The position numbers and the translations under genes were made by a program. The notes beneath the pieces are model-generated. The model had not been told where the DNA came from, did not search any database, and was given only the letters and a program-made list of their open reading frames with translations. A stretch of 32,247 nt of DNA from a virus, in the IMG/VR virus record IMGVR_UViG_3300009128_001426, positions 1 to 32,247 of that record; one strand, given 5' to 3'. Within the stretch, counting starts at the first letter, position 1; each line of letters starts with the position of its first letter. Shown piece after piece: positions 7,028-13,856 of the stretch.

Positions 7028-7056
7028 AATATACACCCGTACGGGTTAGAAGGCAA
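7028..7056 (-). promoter_or_regulatory. sigma70-type promoter of unit L2 with perfect palindromic operator
   Basis: Minus strand: -35 TTGCCT, 17-bp spacer, -10 TATATT. The dyad ACCCGTACGGGT (7035-7046) is a perfect 12-bp palindrome and gives the clearest form of the shared operator. Confidence 0.88.
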
Positions 7057-7076
7057 GGAAATAAAGGAGAAAGCCC

Positions 7077-7139
7077 AAAAAAAAGCGCACCCGCGAGCCC
7101 TGGGAAGGTGGGGGGGAGGAAAGGGCTCGGGGTGCGCTT
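7077..7139 (-). terminator. strong intrinsic terminator ending unit L1
   Basis: Minus strand: a long stem formed by AGCGCACCC.GAGCCCT and AGGGCTC..GGGTGCGCT, with a C/T-rich loop, followed by eight Ts. It closes the whole run of genes from 13183 to 7156, about 20 bp before the L2 promoter. Confidence 0.92.
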
Positions 7140-7155
7140 GGGGTCTGTCTCTGGG

Positions 7156-7401
7156 TCAGTCTCGATCAGGGTCTGGAAAGCTGTCCCCACCCCCCAACCC
7201 GCAGCTGCCCAAGTTCGGAGCCGCAGCCTTCTTCCAAAGGGCGCAGCTGGAGCCGATGCACCCCGTTCCATCCAGGTCGCCAGGATGAGCTGGGGGCAAC
7301 GGGGGGTTCGGGCTCCCAAGCTTGGCAAACCGTTCTTGAGCCTCAGCTCTTGGTGAACCAAGAACGGCCCGGCCCATCATCAGCAGGGGGCAGCGCTTCA
7401 T
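7156..7401 (-). CDS. small cysteine protein (81 aa)
   Basis: An 81-residue protein starting MKRCPLL, with a second pair in CIGSSCALW and a fourth Cys near the end (GSCGL). This spacing (CP.., then C-x4-C-A-W, then C) recurs in small phage proteins and suggests one zinc or Fe-S site; I cannot name the family. The start at 7401 is chosen because it gives an ATGA overlap with the upstream gene. An ATG at 7428 would lie inside that gene. It is the last gene of unit L1, before the terminator. Confidence 0.72.
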   Translation of the reverse strand: MKRCPLLMMGRAVLGSPRAEAQERFAKLGSPNPPLPPAHPGDLDGTGCIGSSCALWKKAAAPNLGSCGLGGGDSFPDPDRD

Positions 7402-7673
7402 GACGAGCAACTCTTTCCACCTGGGCAAGCGCAGCTCCCGGCCCTGGGGTCATCGAGATCCCGAGCGCAGAGATCCGGCCGGTAGCAGAAGCTGGGGAAT
7501 TGATCATTCCTCCAGCCCTCGCTATCGTCCAGCCTTGGACGCGCGGGGTAGCCGAGCAGCTGCACCTTTGTCACGGTGCCCGCGGCATCAGCCAGCTTGC
7601 GGGCTTCCTCTTCGGTCTCCCAGGCGCAGGCTTTGGGCCTATCGGAGAAGGTGAACCAGTAAAAGCGTTTCAT
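7398..7673 (-). CDS. hypothetical 91-aa protein
   Basis: A 91-residue protein beginning MKRFYWFTF, with an N-terminal part (about 1-40) that may be a small alpha/beta fold and four to five cysteines in the C-terminal half (FCYRPDLC, CACPGGKSC). A metal site is possible but the spacing is not a known motif. It overlaps both neighbours by ATGA junctions, so it is translationally coupled within unit L1. Confidence 0.7.
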   Translation of the reverse strand: MKRFYWFTFSDRPKACAWETEEEARKLADAAGTVTKVQLLGYPARPRLDDSEGWRNDQFPSFCYRPDLCARDLDDPRAGSCACPGGKSCSS

Positions 7674-7933
7674 GATCGATCCTCCCGTACCTGTTTTGTC
7701 AATGCCCAGAGCACCTTGCGCAGGGGGGCCAGCTGCGGAAGCAGCACCCTTCCGCTTCGCAGAGCGGTCCAGCCGGTCCTGCGGTCCGCACCGTAGTCCC
7801 GATCGAAGTGCAGGCCGGTTTCGTTGATCGTGGCTCGAATGGTAAGGGGTTCGCGGCGGAGGTAGAGAATCGGCGCCAGCCTGAACGGCTTTGATTTACG
7901 CCTTCTCGAAGGCTTCAGGCGTTCGCACCTCAT
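7670..7933 (-). CDS. hypothetical basic protein (87 aa)
   Basis: An 87-residue, strongly basic protein; the N-terminus is full of Arg and Lys (RLKPSRRRKSKPFR). No motif recognised. The charge suggests nucleic-acid binding, an inference only. ATGA overlap with the upstream 148-aa gene. Confidence 0.68.
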   Translation of the reverse strand: MRCERLKPSRRRKSKPFRLAPILYLRREPLTIRATINETGLHFDRDYGADRRTGWTALRSGRVLLPQLAPLRKVLWALTKQVREDRS

Positions 7934-8376
7934 GTCAGCCCCTTCTCCTTCGCCAGCCAGACCGGCAGGCTGCAGTCATACAAGCCCCCTGCTTCCAGAT
8001 CCTGGAGGGGAATGCTGGAGGAATTCAGCTCCCAGATCAGCTTTCGGGGCACCCAGCAGGTCACGTCCCCATCGTCAACGAGAGCGCTCTTGTCCCTCAA
8101 TTTCACCACTTCCAGGCACGTATCAAACGGGGTCCAGTCCTTGGACTCCCCTTCTCGAACTTCGCTGGCGGCGCTGCGCTTCAGGACCTTCGGAGGGATC
8201 GGCTTCGCTTCGTCTTCCAGGTCGGGGCAGCCTTCGTTCAGCCAAGCGGTGGTCGCTGCGGCCTGGGCGCCCCGAAGCCGACGAATGCCCCGCGTGTCCG
8301 TGGGGCGCGCTTGACAGTGGCGAACCAGGTCCGCGCTGGCCCGGAGGAGCGCCTGGGTCGTGGGGTGGGTGCACAT
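7930..8376 (-). CDS. hypothetical protein (148 aa)
   Basis: A 148-residue protein with a helical N-terminal half and a C-terminal half resembling a small beta domain around CWVPRKLIWEL. No family recognised. The ATG at 8376 is chosen because it shares a base with the upstream stop (TGATG). A longer reading from 8418 overlaps the zinc-ribbon gene. Member of unit L1. Confidence 0.72.
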   Translation of the reverse strand: MCTHPTTQALLRASADLVRHCQARPTDTRGIRRLRGAQAAATTAWLNEGCPDLEDEAKPIPPKVLKRSAASEVREGESKDWTPFDTCLEVVKLRDKSALVDDGDVTCWVPRKLIWELNSSSIPLQDLEAGGLYDCSLPVWLAKEKGLT

Positions 8377-8522
8377 CAGAAATTCTTGTCGCTGCGCAGC
8401 TTGCTGCAGACCGTGCAACGGAACACGTCGTGGTCCTTGGTCTGGTTGTGGACTCGTTTCCCGGGCCCATGGAGCTTGTCCTGGCCTTCATGTTTGCAGG
8501 TGCATTTGAGAATCTTGGTCAT
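8376..8522 (-). CDS. small zinc-ribbon-like protein (48 aa)
   Basis: A 48-residue protein with CTCKH near the start and CTVCSK near the end, separated by KLHGPGKRVHNQTK. The layout matches a small conserved phage protein that I recall as having the form KCTCxxxxQDxxxGxxxRVHN...RCTVC. It probably folds around one zinc ion. The start at 8522 is set by AGAGGAACGAAAA ahead of the ATG. Function unknown. Confidence 0.82.
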   Translation of the reverse strand: MTKILKCTCKHEGQDKLHGPGKRVHNQTKDHDVFRCTVCSKLRSDKNF

Positions 8523-8562
8523 TTTTCGTTCCTCTGGCTGGAGTTGGTGTCTTCCATCATTT

Positions 8563-8769
8563 TCAGCACCTGGGGGATGAACGGGCGCACCCGATCGGGG
8601 GCCCCGTATGCACGACCAGATTGCATTTCGACCAGCCGTGTCTCTCCGGGGACCAGATCGAGATGCGTAGGCCATCTAGGCGTTCGTATTCGCCATATCG
8701 AGCGGACCGCCACCAAGGGCGCTCGGGCACCTGCGCGGAGTCCAGGGGGTAGCCGTGGAAGGTGATCAT
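8563..8769 (-). CDS. hypothetical 68-aa protein
   Basis: A 68-residue protein with several Trp and Arg residues (PWWRSARYGEYERLDGLRISIW). No family recognised. The ATG at 8769 gives an ATGA overlap with the zinc-ribbon gene upstream, which decides the start. A 40-nt gap follows before the next gene, holding its ribosome site. Confidence 0.68.
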   Translation of the reverse strand: MITFHGYPLDSAQVPERPWWRSARYGEYERLDGLRISIWSPERHGWSKCNLVVHTGPPIGCARSSPRC

Positions 8770-9035
8770 GGCTTCGGCTCCCATCGGTTGTATTTCCCCT
8801 CGCCATGCTTGATGCAGGCATAGCAGGGCTTTTCCGACGGCCAGAGCGTCTCGTGCTTGCAGCTGCGGCAATTTCGGGTCTGGCTGGGCTTGCGCACGCT
8901 TCGCAAGGGACGGCCCTCGCCAAAATCTGGCAACGGCCCAATCAACCTGCCCCGCAGATCCAAGACCTCTTCCCATGTCAGGGTGCAGCCCATGCCGCTC
9001 TCCGCGGCTATCTCCAGCTTGGCCAGGGCGGTCAT
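8766..9035 (-). CDS. zinc-ribbon protein (89 aa)
   Basis: An 89-residue protein. The C-terminal 30 residues form a clear CxxC...CxxC ribbon (CRSCKHETLWPSEKPCYAC) followed by WEPKP, a pattern recurrent in small phage proteins. The N-terminal part is helical (LAKLEIAAES, TWEEVLDLRG). The start at 9035 gives an ATGA overlap with the gene upstream; a longer reading from 9206 would lie almost wholly inside that gene. Function unknown. Confidence 0.8.
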   Translation of the reverse strand: MTALAKLEIAAESGMGCTLTWEEVLDLRGRLIGPLPDFGEGRPLRSVRKPSQTRNCRSCKHETLWPSEKPCYACIKHGEGKYNRWEPKP

Positions 9036-9457
9036 CGTTCCAACTGCATGAAGAAATCGCGGATATCTTCCAGCTGCGGTCTCCAAGGATAATAGCCCCC
9101 GTAGCCGTCCGGCTCGAATACGCGCCCCTCTTCGTCCACCTTCATGACGATGTAGTCCCCATATTCGCCGGGGATGAGATCGGGAACGTAGTCTTCCAGG
9201 GTCCAACTGCGTGCCCCAGCCATCAGTTCATAGGTCCCTTCGTCGGTCACCTTGAGATGGATGTCCGCGGTTTTCCCCTGGGGCCAGCCGATCACGGTCC
9301 TGGTGTCCAGGCAAAGGATCAACCGCAACCGGCGTTCCTTCCCGTCATAGCCGGGCATGCCCTGAAATTCGTCCTGCTGGTCTTCGTACCGCATGGGTAC
9401 GTCCAGTTCGATGTGGGTGAATACGAACTCTTTGGCGATCTTGACCGTGGCCTTCAT
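9032..9457 (-). CDS. hypothetical acidic protein (141 aa)
   Basis: A 141-residue acidic protein. It starts with a likely beta-rich domain (ATVKIAKEFVFTHIELDV) and ends with a helical tail (LEDIRDFFMQLER). A Gly/Tyr-rich segment (EPDGYGGYYPW) sits near residue 118. No family recognised. ATGA overlaps at both ends keep it inside unit L1. Confidence 0.75.
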   Translation of the reverse strand: MKATVKIAKEFVFTHIELDVPMRYEDQQDEFQGMPGYDGKERRLRLILCLDTRTVIGWPQGKTADIHLKVTDEGTYELMAGARSWTLEDYVPDLIPGEYGDYIVMKVDEEGRVFEPDGYGGYYPWRPQLEDIRDFFMQLER

Positions 9458-9891
9458 GGGCTTGTCTCCCTCTTCCGCAGCTGATCGGCCCAGGCCCTCG
9501 CTACCCTGCAGTAGTCGTTCAGGCTGGAGCGCCGATCGTCGTTATACTCGATCCGGTAGGCCAGAGCTTCCTCCGGGGAGAGCCCCGAGACCGCGTCCGC
9601 GAAGACCCTTCGGTCCCTCGCACCGCAGTACAGCAGACTGTCCATGCAGTCGGCCAGCTCCGCTTTTTTGGAGTCGTTCACCCGTTTCAGGATCTCTTCG
9701 TAGCCGTCCCCCAGTCCGAACAGCATGATCGGCAGGATCGTATCGTCCTCGCCGTCCAGGATCGCGGGCTCCACCTGGGTCAGACCGAAGGCCCCGCGGC
9801 CCAAGAGCAGCCCAGCAACCTGCAGCACCTCCCGATCGGGGTGGGCGATGGTCATCAGGTCGCTGGGGTTGTTGATTTCTGCGATGATCAT
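9454..9891 (-). CDS. hypothetical protein (145 aa)
   Basis: A 145-residue protein with no recognised family, acidic and mostly helical. The start at 9891 is preceded by GGCAGGAGGCAACA, and the leader carries a full copy of the recurrent motif GGGGTAGAAC plus GGGGCAGGAGG, otherwise mainly seen in the rightward arm. Its stop overlaps the next ATG by ATGA. Confidence 0.75.
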   Translation of the reverse strand: MIIAEINNPSDLMTIAHPDREVLQVAGLLLGRGAFGLTQVEPAILDGEDDTILPIMLFGLGDGYEEILKRVNDSKKAELADCMDSLLYCGARDRRVFADAVSGLSPEEALAYRIEYNDDRRSSLNDYCRVARAWADQLRKRETSP

Positions 9892-9896
9892 TGTTG

Positions 9897-9917
9897 CCTC
9901 CTGCCCCGTTCTACCCC
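9897..9917 (-). repeat. recurrent leader motif (full copy, leftward)
   Basis: Minus strand GGGGTAGAAC followed by GGGGCAGGAGG, ending 6 nt before the ATG at 9891. It matches the copies at 13836, 14111, 16045 and 27977. Shorter leftward versions lie at 10350-10358 (GGGTAGAAC) and 11488-11499 (GGGGGTAGAAAC, partly coding). Confidence 0.75.
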
Positions 9918-9936
9918 TTCAGGCTGAATGGGTGGG

Positions 9937-10329
9937 CTACCGTGCGGCCAGCGATTCGAGCAGCGTCTTCGTCAGCTCGTTCAGCGACTGTCCGACCTGG
10001 TTGCCATTCGGGGTGAATTCCGCCAACCAGCCCAGATAATCCATGATCACCCCTGTCGTATCCACTGCGCTGAACGGGTAGCTTTCCTCCGATCTCTCGG
10101 CCCTGGGCAGCATGCGCAGCAGCTTGTACGGCCCCCAGCAGATCGGGAAATCGTACAGGTGCCAGCCCTGTGAGGGCCTGGGAAGTTCGCAGCCGGTCAC
10201 TTCGGGCGGGTCGTTGCAGAGAAAGCCGATTCGCTTCGCTTTTCCTTCGTCCGGGTTGCAGAGCCACGCATAATGGGCGTTATCCCCTATTTCGATCGGT
10301 TTGCCGCAGTTGGCGCAGTGTCCAAGCAT
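9937..10329 (-). CDS. hypothetical protein with N-terminal CxxC (130 aa)
   Basis: A 130-residue protein beginning with a CANCGKPI knuckle and further cysteines at WLC, FLC and GCE, which could complete a zinc site in the first 50 residues. The C-terminal part is helical. I do not recognise the family. The start ATG at 10329 follows AAAGGAGCGAACC, preceded by GGGTAGAAC. Member of unit L1. Confidence 0.72.
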   Translation of the reverse strand: MLGHCANCGKPIEIGDNAHYAWLCNPDEGKAKRIGFLCNDPPEVTGCELPRPSQGWHLYDFPICWGPYKLLRMLPRAERSEESYPFSAVDTTGVIMDYLGWLAEFTPNGNQVGQSLNELTKTLLESLAAR

Positions 10330-10365
10330 CGGTTCGCTCCTTTCGTTCCGTTCTACCCTCAGGCC

Positions 10366-11469
10366 CTACGTGCCTATCCGCCATTCGGGGCTTACCCACT
10401 CTTTGGTCCAGTCCAGAGGTTCGGACAGCGCAGCCACCTGGCCGAACTCCAACGCGTAGGCCTCCGCGATCTTGGGGTCTCGGATGATCAACGAGTTTTC
10501 CAGGCTGCGCGCCGACCCTTCCGTGAAGTTGAAAGATCCAGTCCAAACCGTCTTCCACTTGAATTCTCGATGCTGACGCTTGATGCCAGTCAACGGGTGT
10601 TCCCAGGTGCTGGTTTCCCTGTCGCCGAACACGGCGAACTTGTGGTGCATCAAGATTGACGGTTCTTGACGTTCCGGGCGACGAATCCCCATGCAGCGAA
10701 CGCCTCGGAAGATCCGATCCCGATTTTCCCAAAGGTAGCACATGTTCGGCAGCGGGTTCGGAAGGGTGTTCAGGTGAATGCCGCCAAGCGCGTCGTAGAG
10801 AGGACGAAGGTTCGCTGCAGATCGATCGCCGAAGTCCGGGCGCAGGAAATCCTCCTTTTGAACGACGATGGCGGTTCTGATCTTCGTCATCGCGTGCAGG
10901 ATCCGCTCGTTCGTCAGCCACGCCACGCAGCCGATCATCGCTCCGTATTCGTCCATCAGCCCCAACAGCGACTCCGTATGGTTTCGAAAGACGCAACGGA
11001 CTGTGCCGGACTCGATCCCAACGTCGGATAGTGGTCGATAGTCGCCCCCGATCATCGCTTCGTTCAAATCGTTCATGTTCGCACCTTGCTTTGGCAGCAG
11101 CTCATCAACGATGGCCCTGGCGCGTTCGCTCTCGGCCCTCCTTTCAGCGATGATCGCCGGAATGTCCAGCTCTTCGTCCCTTTGCGACTGAGCGACCATC
11201 CAGGCATGACGCCGTTCGCGATTGCGCTCCTTGGCCGCGTCGCTCAAGCGCCCATAGACCGGAGATCGTTGATGCAAACCGCAAAGCCATACTTCGGCTC
11301 CTTGGTACAGGCAGCGCCGAACCCCCATCTCCTGGCCGCAGGTCTTCCCAGCGACCGTCAGGTGCTCGCAACCGCCGAAGCGCGAGGGTTCCCGCCTGTC
11401 GATTACAAGCGGTTGTCTGCACATCCAGCCATGGTCCTTGAAGCGCACGAGTTCATCCGAATTCATCAT
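10366..11469 (-). CDS. phospholipase D-like (single HKD) protein, putative nuclease
   Basis: A 367-residue protein with one PLD-superfamily active-site motif: His275-x-Lys277 and Asp283 (HHKFAVFGD), then GSFN (311-314) and ENS (324-326), which complete an HKD signature. Before it, a typical strand-helix region (IGCVAWLTNERI, about 179-190) fits the PLD fold. Single-HKD proteins work as dimers and many are nucleases (Nuc, BfiI); a nuclease role is inferred. The N-terminus has a possible metal site (Cys34, His36, Cys44, Cys53, Cys63, His66). The start is ATG at 11469 or the adjacent ATG at 11466, after AAAGGCGG. It lies directly after the primase-like gene and is somewhat less GC-rich than its neighbours. 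Confidence 0.8.
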   Translation of the reverse strand: MMNSDELVRFKDHGWMCRQPLVIDRREPSRFGGCEHLTVAGKTCGQEMGVRRCLYQGAEVWLCGLHQRSPVYGRLSDAAKERNRERRHAWMVAQSQRDEELDIPAIIAERRAESERARAIVDELLPKQGANMNDLNEAMIGGDYRPLSDVGIESGTVRCVFRNHTESLLGLMDEYGAMIGCVAWLTNERILHAMTKIRTAIVVQKEDFLRPDFGDRSAANLRPLYDALGGIHLNTLPNPLPNMCYLWENRDRIFRGVRCMGIRRPERQEPSILMHHKFAVFGDRETSTWEHPLTGIKRQHREFKWKTVWTGSFNFTEGSARSLENSLIIRDPKIAEAYALEFGQVAALSEPLDWTKEWVSPEWRIGT

Positions 11470-11479
11470 TCACCGCCTT

Positions 11480-13183
11480 TCATTTTGTTTCTACCCCCAC
11501 CATCCCGATCAACCGGCATCGGAACGCCCGACCGTTCTTCAGCAGCCGCCAGCTCGGCTTGCGAAACCAGCGTCCAGGACCGTAGCTGGCCAGAGGGCAG
11601 ACGTGACCGCCTCGCCAGCCCTTTGAACGCACGATCCCGATGATCTGCGCCCCAAGCGATTCCAGCCTCGCGCGTACATCGGGATCCGCATACCAGCCCT
11701 GGGGATGCAACCGAATCGCCGATAGCTCCAGATAGACATGAACCCCGCGATCGCCGCTGCGATCCATGATGACAGCCCCGGAAAGACCGTCTTCGAGCGC
11801 AGCCAGATCGCCAACCTCCCGAAGAGCCTCCTCCAGGGCGCGATCGGCATACCCCCCATCCTCAACGTCCCCCATGGGTGGGGCGATCTTGTCCAGGTCG
11901 AAAATCAACCATTCCTGAGCTACCGCTTTCCATCGACACGGGATCCGCTGCATGCGATCCTGCAAAGGCAGATCCCTCCAGCCCACGGGGGCCACCCTGG
12001 ACCCCGTAATCATCAGCATGGGCATCCAGCGCTCGGGGTGCAGCTCTTTCAACTCTTCTTGCGTGAACATGGACGCCGCTCGCTCCTTCTCCTCCGCTTT
12101 TGCGCGAGCCGCAGGCCCCCTGGACATACGATCGGCGTTCCGCAGCACCTCTGGAAGACTTCCCTTGAGCCGATGGCCGTCCGTTCTGTAGGTCTCCGCG
12201 CAGTTGGTGCCCTTCACAGGCTTCAAGGATGCCCCGATCACCTCCCCGCGGGCCCATGAGGAAGCGATCCCCTTGTTCAATGAGGGGAACCGGGGCGCAG
12301 CCCCGGTATCAGCTTCGCACGCGGTCTCGCTAGTATGTGCTGAGTACTCATTGTCTACCTTGGGAGCGCCTTTCACGATCCCCAGATCTTCGAAGGTTTC
12401 ACGCAGTTCGATGACCCATCCCCTGCGATCTCGGACGAACCTGACGGCTGCCGCCTTCTCGCAGGATGCGCACCAAGCGGACCCGTAGCGACCCCCGTTC
12501 TTGTCCTTCTTGTCCCGAACCGCGATCATGGACGGATTGCGGTCTTCGTGATCCTCGCAGATGCACCGCACCTTGGTCGACACCCCTGGCATGGGCACCC
12601 GACCCAGCCGTCGGATCCACTCGAAGCGGGGAGGGGGCTCTTTCCAGTCCATCGTCTTCTTGGCGGCATCCCAGCCGATCGCCAACAGCTGCAGCTGGCC
12701 GCGAGTCAGGATCATGTGCCGGCCCCAGCGTTCGTGCTTTTGGAGCTTGCGCAGCTTCGCTCCCATGGCTGCGGCCACCTTGGCGGGCACCTCCTGCCAA
12801 CCGATCAGGTCGAGCACCGCATGCCAGGCCGTCAAGCACCCCCGATATCCGGGCGCCCCCTCGATCTCTTCCACGTACTTGGCGCAGCGTTCCAGATAGT
12901 AGAGGTCTTCATGGCCTTTCAGCTTCCGGGCTTTTCCGGCCCCGATCTCCCCCAGAACCCAGAGAGTGGCCGCCCCTCCCTTGGCGAACGCGCTGTCGCC
13001 GCGGGCCAGCTCTTCGCACGCGGCAGCCACCTCGGCGCGCCGCAGCGCGGGACTCGGAACCAGTTGCTGGCGTTGGATGATCTTGGCGATCCGCTTTTTG
13101 ACCGATTCCCGGTCTTCCAGGTAATCGCTCGGATCGAAGATCCTGCCCTGCACGGGGCCGGTCGCCTGCGCGCCCCCGATCAT
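11480..13183 (-). CDS. putative archaeo-eukaryotic-type primase (AEP/PrimPol-like) with zinc finger
   Basis: A 567-residue protein, first gene of the leftward arm. The central part has a zinc-finger-like cluster: Cys207, Cys209, His212, then CASC (238-241), similar in spirit to CHC2 primase fingers. The C-terminal region carries hallmarks of archaeo-eukaryotic primases: IFDLDK with the metal-binding pair Asp429/Asp431, and SGDRGVHVY (476-484), which matches the SGxxGxHV motif of PriS/LigD-PolDom/PrimPol enzymes. The third acidic motif is not obvious to me. The N-terminal 200 residues are helical and unrecognised. A second, TOPRIM-type primase lies on the rightward arm, so priming may be split by time or substrate. 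The start ATG at 13183 follows GGAGCTGCGCCC. Confidence 0.72.
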   Translation of the reverse strand: MIGGAQATGPVQGRIFDPSDYLEDRESVKKRIAKIIQRQQLVPSPALRRAEVAAACEELARGDSAFAKGGAATLWVLGEIGAGKARKLKGHEDLYYLERCAKYVEEIEGAPGYRGCLTAWHAVLDLIGWQEVPAKVAAAMGAKLRKLQKHERWGRHMILTRGQLQLLAIGWDAAKKTMDWKEPPPRFEWIRRLGRVPMPGVSTKVRCICEDHEDRNPSMIAVRDKKDKNGGRYGSAWCASCEKAAAVRFVRDRRGWVIELRETFEDLGIVKGAPKVDNEYSAHTSETACEADTGAAPRFPSLNKGIASSWARGEVIGASLKPVKGTNCAETYRTDGHRLKGSLPEVLRNADRMSRGPAARAKAEEKERAASMFTQEELKELHPERWMPMLMITGSRVAPVGWRDLPLQDRMQRIPCRWKAVAQEWLIFDLDKIAPPMGDVEDGGYADRALEEALREVGDLAALEDGLSGAVIMDRSGDRGVHVYLELSAIRLHPQGWYADPDVRARLESLGAQIIGIVRSKGWRGGHVCPLASYGPGRWFRKPSWRLLKNGRAFRCRLIGMVGVETK

Positions 13184-13201
13184 GGGCGCAGCTCCGCTGG
13201 A

Positions 13202-13213
13202 ACCCCTACGGGT
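13202..13213. promoter_or_regulatory. operator-like palindrome, fifth copy
   Basis: ACCC-CTAC-GGGT, the same dyad found in the spacers of the four leftward promoters, here 18 bp from the start codon of the primase-like gene and 16 bp upstream of the -35 of the rightward promoter. It is in the opposite orientation to the other four and has no good -35/-10 pair of its own. Confidence 0.65.
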
Positions 13214-13222
13214 TTATTCGCT

Positions 13223-13240
13223 CCAGGTGTTGATACCTGG
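13223..13240. repeat. inverted repeat overlapping the rightward -35 box
   Basis: CCAGGT-GTTGAT-ACCTGG, perfect 6-bp arms; the match extends outward as CTCC and GGAG with a two-base bulge. The -35 box TTGATA of the promoter at 13230 lies in its centre and right arm, so a bound dimer would block that promoter. Confidence 0.65.
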
Positions 13241-13258
13241 GGAGCGTGCGGATATTTT
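13230..13258 (+). promoter_or_regulatory. rightward sigma70-type promoter
   Basis: -35 TTGATA (13230-13235), 17-bp spacer, -10 TATTTT (13253-13258). Transcription would start near 13265 and run into about 600 bp with no convincing rightward gene, then meet the terminator at 13782-13820. Confidence 0.72.
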
Positions 13259-13455
13259 GTGGTCAGAGGATTTCTCACCTAGCCTCGTCCTCTACTTTCG
13301 CCCGTGGATGCCAGTCCGCGGGTGAAGCTTTTGGGGTCTGTCGTAGAAAGAATCTACCCCCGTTGTACCCGATTCCGAGCGCAGGTGCGACGGAGAGGGG
13401 CGAGGGGGGTAGAAATGAGGGAGCGCGGAGGGCAAGGTGTATGCCTTTTCGCGTG

Positions 13456-13485
13456 GCGCCCTCGGAGGGTTCTCTCCGGGGGCGC
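13456..13485 (+). other. strong stem-loop in the rightward leader
   Basis: GCGCCCTCGGAG, loop GGTTCT, CTCCGGGGGCGC: 12 pairs with one T-G. On the plus strand it is followed by ATGTTTTAGG, only four Ts, so it could be a weak terminator or pause site. On the minus strand no T run follows. Confidence 0.6.
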
Positions 13486-13518
13486 ATGTTTTAGGGGGGC
13501 TGCGCTTTGGGGGATCTC

Positions 13519-13743
13519 CTAAAGCTGAACGAGGACAGCATACCGCAAGGAGCGCGTAGCGTACAGGGGTACGCTTCTACCCAGGGGGTACAAAAGTATC
13601 CTGCAGGGGGGATAAAAAGATACCCTCCCCAAACGGGTGGTATTTGAATGCCTTGTCAGGGGTAGAATGAAGTATCGGGCCTCCCGATGACGGCTTCTGG
13701 GCTCTTTCCATAGCGCTGCATACCCCTTTTCTTGGGTGTTCAT
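13519..13743 (-). CDS. possible small leftward gene (74 aa), doubtful
   Basis: The ATG at 13743 is preceded by GGGAACACAAGGAGCACC and followed by AAC, very like the leader of the true leftward genes (GAACCACnnCAAGGAG ... CCATGAAC), which is the main reason to list it. The encoded 74 residues are basic and Tyr/Leu/Arg-rich (LLYPLGRSVPLYATRS) and look as if read through repeated GGGTA elements rather than through a folded protein. The region also carries the rightward leader on the other strand. It may be a decayed gene or a chance frame. Confidence 0.33.
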   Translation of the reverse strand: MNTQEKGYAALWKEPRSRHREARYFILPLTRHSNTTRLGRVSFYPPCRILLYPLGRSVPLYATRSLRYAVLVQL

Positions 13744-13781
13744 GGTGCTCCTTGTGTTCCCGGAAGCGGCTCGCGAGGTCA

Positions 13782-13820
13782 GGGCGCCCCGACCCGGTTC
13801 GTCGGAGGCGCCCCCTTTTT
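13782..13820 (+). terminator. strong rightward intrinsic terminator before the first rightward gene
   Basis: GGGCGCCCCGAC, 7-nt loop, GTCGGAGGCGCCC (12 pairs with one bulged A), then CC and TTTTT. It ends transcripts from promoter 13230-13258 and lies only 41 bp before the HicB-like start, so reading into the rightward genes would need antitermination or a promoter within those 41 bp. Confidence 0.85.
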
Positions 13821-13835
13821 CATTCGGGGCCCCCA

Positions 13836-13856
13836 GGGGTACAACGAGGCAGGAGG
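13836..13856 (+). repeat. recurrent leader motif (full copy)
   Basis: GGGGTACAAC followed by GAGGCAGGAGG, directly after the terminator and ending 5 nt before the HicB-like ATG. A TTTTCA sequence lies 17 bp before TACAAC, but other copies lack any -35-like box, so I do not call a promoter. Confidence 0.72.

Noticed and set aside
13246-13522. Small plus-strand frames in the control region (13246-13494, 13304-13522)
   Set aside because: One starts before the predicted transcript start, neither has a ribosome site, and both are low-complexity Arg/Gly-rich frames crossing a hairpin.
13817-13845. TTTTCA-17-TACAAC as a promoter for the HicB-like gene
   Set aside because: The start site would fall inside the ribosome site, and other copies of the GGGGTACAAC motif have no -35-like partner. 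Not strong enough to annotate.
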